From Naganishia liquefaciens (taxonomy: Eukaryota > Basidiomycota > Tremellomycetes > Filobasidiales > Filobasidiaceae): 64,000 nt of DNA. Made by a program: the position numbers and the translations under genes. Shown here piece by piece: positions 21,922 to 33,500 of the stretch (position 1 is its first letter; each line of letters begins with the position of its first letter). A model generated the notes under the pieces. The model did no database searches and was not told where the DNA came from. It saw only the letters and a list, made by a program, of their open reading frames with translations. The stretch is taken from positions 372,001 through 436,000 of the forward strand of contig BLZA01000017.1 of assembly GCA_013423385.1 (NCBI GenBank), in the 5' to 3' direction.

Positions 21922-22734
21922 TCATTTCTTCTTGTCTGATGGATTCGCTCCAAACCCCGAATCCGTCAACAGGTAAGCTTTCTCGACGCCTCTAAGCCAT
22001 TCAAGCGCCTCCCCGATTTTGGACACTTCTTGCCATTCTCCTCGTCCTGGCCTCATTGTCTTCTCGTTGCTGGTATCGGGTTCCAGAACCCGTAGCTTTA
22101 ATGCTAGCCATTGCCAGCTCTTGACTTCCCTCGCAAAGTCTTCGAGATCGCAGAGATCGCCTTGAGCATAGATGATGCCTGGATAGCCGACTTTGCCGAA
22201 TCCTTTCAGATGAAGTGAAGATGAGAGGGAAGTGAGAAGTCGCCTTTTTGTTGGCGACAGCAGATGATGTGAGGTGAAGAGGAGATGGCCTGGCTGATAC
22301 GTGACTTGCTGTGATGTATTATCCTTTGCTGGGGTAGTATCTTGAGTTTCCGCAAGGTGCTCTTGAAGAATTGGCAAGAAGTGGGTCGAGACCATATGAA
22401 AGTACGGGAATCTTGAGGCAAAGGTTGTCAAGTAGATCGGACAAACTTATCAAACGCATTCTACCCACCCGGTTGTGACGGCTTCCTCCCAGCTATTAGC
22501 CAATTTCTCTTCTACCCATTGCGCCCAGCTCACAGCCTCATCTTTTCCCATGGCATCAGAAGTAAGCTGGAAGAAACGCGAGGCCTTTTCATCGCTGTTG
22601 TCGGATATATTGAACCGTATCCGGTATGGGCTGTCAGCACTCGATATCACGAATTGATTTGGTGTGGTATCGCTTTCTTCGAGGGATTCGCTGGGCAAGA
22701 GGGACGAGCGTATCAGCTCTAGCTCCTCCGCCAT
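21922..22734 (-). CDS. RWD + DUF1115 protein (RWDD2-like)
   Basis: The start MAEELELIRSSLLPSE is the typical opening of an RWD domain, and PYRIRFNISD fits its second half. After one intron the frame resumes at GFPYFHMVSTHFLP. The C-terminal part (HHLLSPTKRRLLTSLSSSL, then LKGFGKVGYPGIIYAQGD, then WQWLALKLRV) matches DUF1115, the domain shared by RWDD2 proteins and the Prp3 C-terminus. I chose the ATG at 22734: open frame continues upstream to about 22,830 but without an ATG. The splice is phase 2 on both sides (GG|A). Function is not established for the family. Its 3' end faces the F-box gene. Confidence 0.75.
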
Positions 22735-23122
22735 GCCGAATAGCGCCCGTGTCAAGCGATTGCGAGTCTTATCTAGGCTGCTTGCGCGATGAAACGCAAA
22801 GGTTATCGTCACACTTTCTTGCGACAACTGAAGTAATTTTGTCTCAGCAGGATGATGTCATGCCCGATCGCAGTGACCTCAACAACCGCCCGACACCGCA
22901 TCCTCTAGCTAAGCTCGCTCTATCTTGGGACTTTACCAGGTCTGGGCAGCAATGGACCGCTTAATAACTGGAAAATCCAGCCGCACGCGGTAACACTTTA
23001 CTCAACATTATGGCTTTTCGTATGATTCGATTCATTTGATACACGCCGCGACAATTACAAAACAATGCAAGTAAACCCTAACATAAAACGTCCAGTTATT
23101 TTCCCCTTCAAGCGAGACTCCT
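22735..23122. other. Spacer between RWD/DUF1115 gene and SDH1
   Basis: The 388 bases between the 5' end of the RWD/DUF1115 gene and the 3' end of SDH1, both on the minus strand, should hold the promoter of the former and the 3' UTR of the latter. I see no gene. Confidence 0.4.
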
Positions 23123-25458
23123 TTAGTAAGTTCGCTTGAAAGGTGGCACGCTCTTGCACTCGTTTTCGTCCAGGGTCTCGGCGATGACTCCTCGGAAAGA
23201 CAGATCAACCTTGCTGTTCTCGGCGTCGGGCATGATTGACAAAGTGTGCTTCATCCACTTGTTGTCACTGGAAGCGAAAATAGGTCAGCGAAACCATCAC
23301 CGGGTCCAGTCTTAACTGAACGTACTCTCGGTCGGGGTAGTCTTCACGGGCATGAGCTCCTCGGGACTCCAGTCGGTTGGCAGCGGAAACAACGGTCTGC
23401 ATAGCGTTCGGCAGCAAGTTTCGCAATTCCAAGGTCTCCACAAGATCGCTGAAGGTGTAATCTCGTCAGTAAGGGATCCCATCTATTTGTCGAGGTAAGG
23501 CGACTCACGTGTTCCAGATCATACTCCTGTCCTTGATGCCGACCTTGTCGAAGCTCTTGTAGATCTGGTGCATCTTCTCGACACCCTCGTCCAAACTCTC
23601 CTGTGTCCTGAATACGGCGACATCACTCTGCATGGCCTTCTGCATGTCCAGCCTGATCTTTGACGTTGGCAATTCACCGCTGGCGTTTCGGATTCTGTCG
23701 AGGTCGGCAATCGACTGCTTTCCTAGCGAGTCGTCGAAGGCGCCGTGCGGAGCACCAGGGGTGTGGTTGTCCCTGATGTGGTTGGCGCAAGCTCGACCGA
23801 AAACGACGATGTCCAGCAACGAGTTGGCTCCGAGTCGGTTGGCACCGTGGACGGACACACAGGCGGCCTCACCGGCGGCGTAGAGACCCGGGACGACCTT
23901 GTCGTTTCCGTCCTTGTCAACGGTCAAAACTTCACCGGTGTACTTGGTCGGGATTCCACCCATGTTGTAGTGAACGGTAGGCAAAACGGGAATCGGCTCC
24001 TTGGTGACATCAACACCAGCGAAAATGGCGGCGGTCTCGGAAATACCGGGCAGACGCTCGTGCAGAATCTCGGCGGGCAAGTGCGAAAGTTGCAGGTAGA
24101 CGTGGTCCTTTTCGGGACCGACACCTCGACCTTCCCTGATTTCCAAAGTCATCGATCGAGAGACGACGTCTCGCGAAGCCAAATCCTTGGCAGTAGGGGC
24201 ATATCGCTCCATGAAACGTTCACCTTCGCTGTTGAGCAAGTATCCACCTTCACCTCGGGAACCTTCAGTGATCAGACATCCAGCACCGTAAATACCGGTG
24301 GGGTGGAACTGAACGAATTCCAAGTCTTGCAAAGGCAAGCCAGCTCGGGTAACCATGGCGTTTCCGTCACCGGTACACGTGTGGGCAGAGGTACACGAGA
24401 AGTAGGCACGACCGTAACCACCGGTGGCGAGCACAGTGTTGTGCGATCGGAATCGATGCAGGGTACCGTCTTCCATGTTCAAAGCGATAACACCGACACA
24501 CTTGCCGTCCTGCATGAGCAAGTCGAGCGCAAAGTATTCGATGAAGAAGTTGGTGTCGTGTCGGAGAGATTGACCGTACAGGGTGTGCAAGATGGCGTGA
24601 CCGGTTCGGTCGGCGGCAGCGGCACATCGGTAGGCCTGTCCACCCTTTCCGTACTTCAGTGACTGTCCACCGAAAGCCCGCTGGTAAATCTTTCCTTCCT
24701 TGGTTCGCGAGAACGGCACACCGTAGTGCTCGAGCTGATCGGCACAGCAAGTCATGTTTCAGTCTATATCCTTCGCGAGTGGTAATCTGACTCACCTCGA
24801 TAACCGTGTTCGGTGCCTCCTTGCACATGTAGTGGATAGCATCCTGATCTCCCAACCAGTCACTGCCCTTGACCGTGTCGTACATGTGCCATCTCCAGTC
24901 ATCCTCGGTCATGTTACCCAAAGCAGCATTGACACCACCCTGGGCGGCGACAGTGTGCGAACGAGTGGGGAAGAGCTTGGTAATGCATGCTGTCTTGAAA
25001 CCGGCCTCGGCGAGACCAAAGGCTGCTCGAAGACCAGCTCCGCCGGCTCCACTGTAAGGAGAGAGACACGTAAGAGACCAATGGAATGAGCCCTTCTTGG
25101 ATCCTTACACAACAACGGCATCGAATTCGTGGTCAATGACAGGGTATCCCTTGTGCTGTCCAAAGTTCTATAAAAGGCGAGACAAGATGTCAGCAAGAGG
25201 GTTCTAATAAGAACGTCTCCAAGTTGGGAGGACCTCGGCGTGCTCATTCAATGTGCTTCCATCTGAAGCAATGAAAGAATGCCCTTCTAGTATTCCCAGA
25301 TCTAATTTGCCCATCGTGCTCGAGCTTCAATCCGAAAAGGTACTCACAGCAGCCTCGGTCGCTCGATGCGCCCGACTGGGCATAGCCAACCCTCTCTTGA
25401 CAACATTGCTGACAGTGGATGGCTTGGCGAACGCTCGACCGGAGATTCGAGACAACAT
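23123..25458 (-). CDS. SDH1: Succinate dehydrogenase flavoprotein subunit
   Basis: The FAD subunit of mitochondrial complex II oxidises succinate to fumarate. A presequence ([20 protein letters not shown]) is followed by [20 protein letters not shown], the FAD dinucleotide-binding loop. The His that carries covalent FAD is in SHTVAAQGG. Substrate-site features [14 protein letters not shown] and [13 protein letters not shown] are complete, and the C-terminus ends SVPPFKRTY, identical in plan to other fungal SDH1. Five introns interrupt the gene: after EA, near GAGGAG, after NTVIE, after MIWN and after the DYPDRE region. The long continuous exon 23,505-24,755 also gives a long antisense open frame that is not a gene. 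The neighbour eIF2B-beta is divergent, sharing a 511-base spacer. Confidence 0.97.
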
Positions 25459-25969
25459 GATTGAGAGGTGAGTAGGGGGTGGCTGAGAGGCGACGATGCG
25501 GGCCACACAGAAGACGTGTCTATCGGTATCACCACTTGGCACGATGGCGACGGTGGCAGCGAGACAGAAAGATATAGGACGGCGCGCGAGTATTGCTCGA
25601 TCGCCCGGCGGGTCAGCGAATCAGCGACTCGGCTTTTCATTTTCCGGCTTTCGCGCCCGGCCATCGAAATCTGCACCCTCGGATCTCGTAGGACTTGTCG
25701 GGAGAGGTCGCGAAACGAGCGCTGATGCGCGCTAGTGGCCGGGTCGGCGGCCGAGTGGGCGAAAGCAAAGGACCGAAACACCGAAACGTTGAAACGTGAT
25801 CGAGCGTGATCGAGCGGGTTGACGCAGAGTAGCTCGCAAGCGTGATTTCCTGCATGTCTCGACGGTCAGTGCTTTCAACGGTAGCGTTTGCGCAAGAAAG
25901 ACCGATTAGTGATCAACGTGCGGAGACTGCCCCATCCATAAGCACAAGGACGAGAAGTGCGCAAACGAA
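25459..25969. promoter_or_regulatory. Divergent promoter region (SDH1 / eIF2B-beta)
   Basis: A 511-base spacer between divergent housekeeping genes. It carries a direct repeat CGTGATCGAG at 25,795 and 25,805, preceded by repeated CCGAAAC / TTGAAAC words. These could be factor binding sites; the factor is unknown. Confidence 0.4.
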
Positions 25970-28020
25970 ATGGTGAGTCAAGTTCTTCTACGCATCAGCC
26001 CGTAATGCACGATTTCATGGACACTGACAATCCCGTGAATCCGCCTTGTAACAGTCCCTCAATCAGAGCATTGATCATCTGGTTTTGAGGCTGCAAAGGA
26101 GGTGAGTCCCAGGAGAGGCATCAACGTGTCTCTCTCAGCGATGACAGTACGGCCATGATCTGTTGCTGATCAATAATACCGTTCTCCGCAAACAGGGAAA
26201 TCTCGTCATCGCGTCATGCAGCACTCGAGACGGCTCAACTGCTTTACCGCTTTGTCGGAGCAGCAAAGTTTGCAAGCATCGAGCAACTGATTGGAATGAT
26301 CAAGGAAGTCGGAACACGGTTGATCGCTGCCAACCCAAAAGGTTAGTGGATGCGTTTTTAGCTTGGGCCATCAGAAGGAGTGTATAGTTCTGCGTTCATT
26401 CATGGACCTTGTGTCACGCTATTTCTCTCTGATATCGATATACTGATTGCAATGTTACCTAGAACTCGCTGTCGGTAACATTATTCGCAAAGTCTTGCGT
26501 CTTATCCGAGAAGAATACAAAGTCGCATGCGCTAGTCACCTGGCATCTCTGAATCTTGATGACGACTCCGATGTTTCAAGCGACTGTGACTCCAGCAGCG
26601 ATGTAGAAAGCGGGAAACCGATAGTGGAAAGCGAGCCAGGAACACCGATGCCGCCCACGCCGGGAATTCACGTACCGTCAAACCATTTTTTGAGTAGCCA
26701 GTACCCCCGAGGGGTTCCCGGTCAGGCCAGTGAACCCACATCAGCCGGAGGGTCGAGCACCAGGTCGTTCTTCCCGCCAGTGTCGTCGGAACAGTCGCCG
26801 ACGCATTCGCCGCTGCCAGTACCACGGACAATCCCGACGGCTACCTTGTCCACCTTTGTGCAGATGCGTCACAACAAGATTCAGCTCGAGCGTGCAGGCA
26901 GCACGACCAATGTGTTTGCAATGTCCATGTCCACGAATGGTCTCGATCTCAACACCATGACTCCAGGAATTTTCGCGAGCGACATCTCATCCTTCTTCAC
27001 TCCCGCCATCAGCAACTCACAAGAACGTCAAACCTCCTTCCCTGGTCTGACGCCTCAACCTCATTCGTCGAGCGACAAGGAGAGCCTCAAGCCGTTGCGA
27101 AGGGAGATGAAGCGCGCTCAGCATCAAGCGACGAAACAGCAGCAACAGTACGAGGCGTTCAACAAGAAGAGCATGCAGATGAAGCCGGTGCTGGTGGATG
27201 CCATTCGAGAGGTGGTGGACGAGATTGAAACGACGTGGGAAAGCTGTGCGAAGGGAGCTCGGGAACACGTACATAGCTCGTGAGTGACATCGCTGCTGGA
27301 TTGAAGAATCTTATCTCATTACATGTATTAGTGAAATCATCCTGACTGTCGGTCATTCCAAGACCGTGGAGGCATTTTTAAAAGCAGCGTTCAAGGAGAG
27401 AAACTTTACTGTGATAGTGGCAGAGACAGCGCCCTCGTGAGTCCAATCAGTATTAGCGCAATCAGCACCGCAATAATCCTCAATCGCGCATAGTCTACTG
27501 GGACGCACAATGGCGAAAGCCCTGGCGAAACACGGTATTCCCACCATCATCGTCCCGGATTCAAACATTTACGCCCTGATGCCGCGTGTGACCAAGGTTC
27601 TCCTCGGTGCGCATGCCGTGCTCGCCAACGGCGGTTTCTTTGCGGTCTCGGGTGCTGTGCTCGCTGCAATGGCGGCTCGAGCACATTCAACGCCCGTCGT
27701 CGTCGTAGCGGGTCAATACAAATTTGCGCCAGCATGGAATCTGCATCACGACATTGCCGCGCTGGACTTCGGGGACCCGAGCGACATTCTTGGGTATGAG
27801 GAAGGGGAACTGCTGGATAAGGTTGAGGTCGCGAACCCATTCTACGACTATGTCAAGCCGGATCTTGTCAACTTGTTCATCACAAACGAGTAAGTCTTGG
27901 TGTCTGGGTCAATCCCCGTACGCTGACATTGTCTCTGCTTTCCCCAGGGGTGATCATGCACCATCATACATTTACAAGATTATCAAGGAAGCGTATGACG
28001 ACGAAGATGTCGAGATATAG
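25970..28020 (+). CDS. GCD7: Translation factor eIF2B, beta subunit
   Basis: eIF2B is the GDP-GTP exchange factor for eIF2, and the beta subunit belongs to its regulatory part that senses phosphorylated eIF2-alpha. The coding part of the first exon is just the ATG (25970-25972), followed at once by GTGAGT; exon 2 reads [16 protein letters not shown] and exon 3 [38 protein letters not shown] marks the N-terminal helical domain. An acidic Ser/Asp-rich and Pro-rich insert of about 200 residues follows. The Rossmann-like half is complete: [17 protein letters not shown], then [15 protein letters not shown], then [16 protein letters not shown], and [20 protein letters not shown]. The gene is tail-to-tail with the IMPACT/YIH1 gene, which acts in the same pathway. 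Confidence 0.95.
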
Positions 28021-28374
28021 GCTATAATGTCGGACATGCTTGTTGTACGGCCCTTGTGTTGAGAGATGACTGTATCAAGTGATCTGTCACTTCTATGCAA
28101 CTAAACAGCTCCTTCTGCTAAGACTACGGCGGCTGTATTGACGTGTGTTGGTCAAAGTAAGGCCCAGACAACCATCCTTCTAGAGAACGCAAGGGAACTA
28201 CGAGTGACGGATCAGGACGCTCTATCTATAAACCGCCGGAGACCAGTGAAGCTCCTGGGATAGATGCCGAAATATGCACAAGCATTGAGTGATCGAGTGT
28301 CTGCATCGGTAGATGCTCTCCCATACATACTCGTCGTTACCGAGTCCACGGTTACCAGTTCCTATCTGTCAAGG
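28021..28374. other. Convergent spacer (eIF2B-beta / YIH1)
   Basis: The 354 bases between the two 3' ends hold no gene that I can support. Confidence 0.5.
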
Positions 28375-30079
28375 CTATCTGCGTCCTCTGCGATTTTTGT
28401 CTTTCCCCGCCCCACCGCCACTTGCCGCTTCATCCTCCTTGTCAGGAAGGAAGCCTCCAAGCTCGAGTGCATCTCTTGCTGCTTGATTGATAAGCTTGAA
28501 TCTTTCCGGGCCAAGCAGTTGCCTAGCAAGGAACCATTAGACAAACCACGTGAGCATATCCTGGTGACTGACCCTCCGAACTGTGAATCGTGGTGAAGAG
28601 CACCAAGAGATGTGAATATGAAGTTAGTGGTTTTCCGTGCACAACACCGATTTATTGCATACCCAGCGGGAAACCACGACGAGCACGTCTGTAATGACAG
28701 GGAGGAATACCTCTCCTTATCAGATTCTTTCTCATATCGAAAAGACTCAGGCAGAGCTTACTTTCTAGTTCCTGTCACACAACATGTCGAGATCAGCATA
28801 TTGCCGATAGTTTAGATTTTCAACTTACTAATATTTGTAGCAAATGTGCTAGACGTCCTCCGGCAGCGGTCTCTCCATCGTCATCGTTATCTGCTTAGAA
28901 ATTCTCTAATTCAGTCCATGGTAACAAGGATCTGGTGTGTGACGCACCTGCCACAATCACTTGCTGACCATTCTTTGCGCCTTCGTCCTGATCCTTGACG
29001 ATCCGATAAGCATGTATCACCGGATGTGCGGCTTTTGCAATCTTCTTATCGTTCAGCAAATGATGAATGATGAGCGGCACTTCCAGTGGATCCGTGACGC
29101 GGCATGCGTGTCCGACAAAGACGGATTTTGAGACCGTGATGGGTGCCGATGAGTGAATCTCTATGTGTGGTGGTAACGCCGGGGACAACATGGGGAGAGA
29201 GGAGAACGACGGGGTGTGTAATGGCGGAGGAATGGGCAAATGCTGTGGCGCCGAAGAATTGGATGATTGTTTGAGGGTCGTCGTAGCTCCCCCATGATTG
29301 TCGGCCGGAATTTCCTCTGCTCTCTGTTTCTCCTTTTCCGCTTCGCGCGCCTGTTCACCTTGCACGCGTTCCTCTACTTTTGATCTGTACCATTCTCCTG
29401 CGACTTGCAAGACGTGATTGATGCCTTCAAACACGCAGACGTCACCCTCGGTGAAAGGGACACCGGTCGAGGAGATGTATGTCTTTGTCACGCTGCCGAA
29501 AAGATCCGCATCTATGCTGAATTGCCCAACGTATCGCCCCAAGAGTTGTAATTGTGGAGGCACAAGCTCAGGATACTTGGGACCGATGGATACAAGTATG
29601 CGGAGCTGGGGCGGCGGCGAGGGCTCATCCTGATCGACGGGTATCGACTCAATTGCGTTGAGGCGTGCCTGTGTTTCCGTCCAGGATGGGTCATCCGGTG
29701 CAAACAACGGCAATACGACCTCATACCGAAGCCGATGCCCTGCTGCAAGATTAACCAGCTCTTCGTTGACTTGCAAGCTCGCGAGACTATTTTCGAGTCC
29801 GGTAGATCCGTTGCCATTTCCCAGAGCAGCGTTCCGCAGAGAATTTGGCGTTGTACTACCCGACGTGGCCTTGTCCACTGAGCGGTCTTTATGGCTGATG
29901 ATACTGCCGGGCCGACTACCGGGCCTGCTGGACTGCTCAGACGTATGTAGGCGACATGCATCTTCGCCGTAGATGGCCGCAAGGGACTCCATCTCCAGTC
30001 CGATCGCGACGGTGTGCGGATCATTCTCCATAGCATCGGGAGACGTGAGGTTGTCTACCAGGGTCTGCCAGGCTGACAT
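28375..30079 (-). CDS. YIH1: IMPACT/YIH1-type protein (RWD + UPF0029), six exons with two micro-exons
   Basis: YIH1/IMPACT proteins bind Gcn1 and keep it from activating the eIF2-alpha kinase Gcn2. The N-terminal RWD domain is stretched by a Ser/Gly-rich insert (IGLEMESLAAIYGED ... LRILVSIGPKYPELVPPQL). The C-terminal UPF0029 domain begins SKSVFVGHACRVTDPLEVPL and continues across splice joints: DNDDDGETAAGGRLAHLLQI, then LELENVLVVVSRWFGGQLLG, then PERFKLINQAARDALELGGF. Exons: 28948-30079, 28829-28890, 28762-28771 (10 bases), 28663-28688, 28573-28580 (8 bases), 28375-28522. These sum to 1,386 bases, 461 residues, with no frame breaks. The first in-frame ATG is at 30079. Every joint is supported by the conserved domain, so confidence in the micro-exons is high. 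Confidence 0.92.
28573..28580 (-). other. YIH1: 8-base internal micro-exon of YIH1
   Basis: The bases TTCGGAGG lie between a CAG acceptor and a GTCAGT donor. They complete SRW|FG-G|QLLGP, a near-invariant stretch of the IMPACT core. Skipping it would delete FG and shift the frame. Confidence 0.85.
28762..28771 (-). other. YIH1: 10-base internal micro-exon of YIH1
   Basis: The bases GAACTAGAAA lie between a GACAG acceptor and a GTAAGC donor. They give LQIL|ELE-N|VLVVVS, restoring the frame and the conserved sequence. Confidence 0.85.
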
Positions 30080-30509
30080 GGCGGGATGAGTATAGCGAGA
30101 TGCCGAACGTGGTCTCGAAACGATGCTGGATGGGAGATATTCAGGAGACCGGAGATGGCGTATGCCGTCGCACCGCTTCGGACAACAATTCAAGGAATTG
30201 ACTCGAGTGCCGCTGTACCTGCAGACTGATGACGACTCCCGGCCGCCGACCTTCGATCACGCGCCTGGCGTGCAGTACAGTGCTTCGATGTCGAGCAGCA
30301 ACATGAGCGGTCAATAGAGGCATGCACGAGGGGGGCTGACGGCTATGAGCTGAGTAGTCGTCAAAGCTTCAGAGTGCAGCGCGGAGCAGCAATGCAACAG
30401 GGCGAAACGCTCACCGTTCCATCGGGTACTACAACGGAGAGTCTGGGTGAGCGCGAATCTCGGAACGCGTCTTGCAACTCGTGCTGATACTGTGGCATCT
30501 GCTGCAGCC
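30080..30509. promoter_or_regulatory. Divergent promoter region (YIH1 / COG8)
   Basis: A 430-base spacer between divergent starts. Open frame extends upstream of both chosen ATGs without another ATG, so the starts look right. No motif recognised. Confidence 0.45.
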
Positions 30510-33500
30510 ATGGACTCATCGTCAACGGGCACCCTTCCAGAGCTCTTGCTTGAGACCTACCAGCAGACTCATCCACATGGACCTGCCATCGATCTCTCCG
30601 ACAAGCAATCCACGGAATATCTGACGCGCCTCACGGGTTATTCGCTCAACTCTCTAAATGCCGAACCATCTCGACTGGCCGACGAGCATGCCTTTGTCGG
30701 TCGGGAGCTCACTTCGCTATGCATCGGGGAGTACAAGAGCTTTGTTGCGGTACATCAGTGCAAGGAGCAGGTCAAGGGAGCGCTGGAGGAGTTTGATGCC
30801 AGCTTGGAGGAGCTGCGCAGAGCTATTCCCGAACTGGAGAAAGAATGCGCAGCGTTTGTCGAGGAAACGAGTGGCATACAGTCGGAACGGCGGCGCGCTC
30901 AGATTGTACTCGAACATCAAGACAAGCTTGAGGACCTTCTCGATATTCCTCAGCTGGTGGACACCTGCGTCCGGAGTGGATACTACCACGAAGCCATGGA
31001 GCTTACCGCACACACCCGGCAACTGGTCGCGCATTATCCCAACGTTCCTCTTGTCCACTCTATCTCGGCCCAAGTCGATTCCATCATGCAGCTGCAACTC
31101 TCGCAATTGGTCGCATCCCTTCGCGAACCCGTCAAGTTGCCGATTCTGGTCAAATCCATCGGCTTTTTGAGAAAGATGGGTAGCTTGCAGGAAGACGAGT
31201 TGCGCTTGGCGTTTTTGGAATCCAGAGCACAGCGCTGGAGAGATCACGTCAAGGAACATGTCGACAAGGAGCGAAGCGAACCGACGAGATATGTGAGGAG
31301 ATACGTGGACGCCTTTCGTGAGCTACAGTACGACACCGTCGCTCAGTATACCGCCATCTTTCTCGATCCAGCACCCTTCCGTCTCCAGTCGAATCGAAAA
31401 ACCAGTAGTGATCCCGTCGGTATGGATGAGGCTTCCCGCATGCAAGCGGTCGATCTCATCGTCCGATACGCACATCACGCCGTCTCCGATCTCCTTCAGT
31501 GCATCACATCAAACATTCCTTCGATATCCGATCCGTCATCCTTGGCATCGCTGCTCACGCAGCTCGGGTACACTGCACTTTCCTTCTCGCGAGTCGGCAT
31601 GGACTTTTCAGCATACCTGCCAGAAGTCTTTGAGAATGCGGTGCTGAGCCTGACGACCACCGGCTGGGACAAAGGCCTGAACGCGGCACTGGATAAACTC
31701 AGGCCGACATCGACTTCGCAGAAATCTACCTCGCCGTCTGGAAGGTCAGATAACGAAGCAGTGTTCGTGCCCGGCTTCCTAGTATCGCCGGAAATGCTTC
31801 AATCGCTAACGCATCTGGAGCCACCGCAATATACAGCGCCAATACACCGTCCGCCAGAATCCAAAACTATACCGCCGACGTATCTGTCGTCGTTCCCACT
31901 ATTAGCAATATTTACCAACACAACCCTCACGACCCTCAACTCGCTTCGTCTGCTAGCTCCGGTCGCATTATTCCCCAGCTTGTATAGCCATTTGCTGGAG
32001 ACTTTGGCCAATCTCGGACAGGCTCTACTCGACTATGCCAATCGCAGTACCGGTCAAGCAGATCCCGGCTTTGGTCCTGCGCCACGCAAGAGGCCGGAGG
32101 GTCTGCGCCGAAACACAAGCATCTCCAATCGTGACCAGCTCAACGAGCGGACCGTGGCAAAAGATCGTCATGGTCGACGTATACTTTCCGCTGTCCTCGA
32201 TGCTTTCGCCATTGGCTGTGCGCAATTCTTGCAAATGGCTCTTGTTGAAGGAGTCTACGACAATCAATTCGGAAGCATTGACCGGTTGAGGCAGGAGGGA
32301 ACAGGAGACGTCAAGACAAAGAATGATCGACTAGCTTCGGTTTTGGACTCGATAAAGGAATGGGTCACTCGACATGCTGAAAAGACAGCCATCAAGGATA
32401 TCCAGGGCAGCAAAGTTATCAAAGAGGAGGAAGCTACCGCCGGGGACATTACGATGACTGACGGCCTGGCCACCGAAGCTGTCTCGACAGGAGAAACCGA
32501 TGCAGACCCACAAGTAGCCATCGAGCCCGGAAAACATGTTTCAGAATCGGACGCGGAGCCATCGGTAAAGGAAGCCACTGAGCGCCCCGCAGGCGGCGCG
32601 GACAATTTCACCGAGGCTCTGGCAAACGCTCCAGAATCCGCGGCACAGACAGTCCGAGAACCGGAGTCGCTTGATTCCCCTATCAAAGCTCCAGAATCGC
32701 CACAGGCCCGCGCGGAAGATATTCAAGAATCAATGCTCGCGTCATCGCCATCACACGAGTCTAAAACAAGCGACAGCGCCCCTGGCGTTCCTGAAGAATC
32801 AACTTCTACTGTCCAAGCATCGCCTGAAGCCAAGGTCGTCGAGCGAGTACTGGAAGTCCAGCTCGCAGAGCCCACAGCTGTCGTACCGGAAGATATGACA
32901 AAACAGGGCATGGCTGAATCATCGTTAGCAGAAGATGCCATTCCAGTGCAAGTCACAGACGATGTACAAATACCCATGTCGGAAGCAGCGACCGCCGAAA
33001 TTGACAACGCCGTGCCAGTGGCAATCGTTGCCGATTCCAGCGATCAACATCAGGCTGGAGAGAACGGTATCGACTCGACGGACGGAGGTAGAAGCGAACT
33101 CGATGAGCTGGATCAATTGATAGCAGCAAAGCAAGCGGTCGAGAATCAATCAGACAACGGGTCAGAAAAGGTGCAGCAAGCCAAAGTCTCCGATCAAGAG
33201 CCGACGATAAAAGAGGTGCCGGTCGGCTCCGATATCCCTTCGCAGCCGCCAGCAGCTCACAGCGAGATGCCCGCGCCATCGCCGTCGGATGTTACGCTTC
33301 ACGAACTGCCCAAGACCGCCACCACCAACGCTAGCACAGCTTTTGATGCGGTCATCCCATCTGAAATTGGCATCGCGGAAATTGCCGAACGCCGGACAGA
33401 GGAGGGTTTATCATCTCATCATGCGGACGGAGCGGTGACCGCAGAACCAATTAGATTGCAGGAGACGGGCAATCCAGCGTTCACCGACATATCCACTGTG

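Noticed and set aside
23745-24662. A 305-codon plus-strand open frame opposite SDH1
   Set aside because: It mirrors the codon bias of the SDH1 exon on the other strand, has low-complexity Gly/Thr/Val content and no splice or start context.
28021-28374. A possible small RNA or tRNA in the GCD7/YIH1 spacer
   Set aside because: No cloverleaf, box A or box B pattern could be found by eye.
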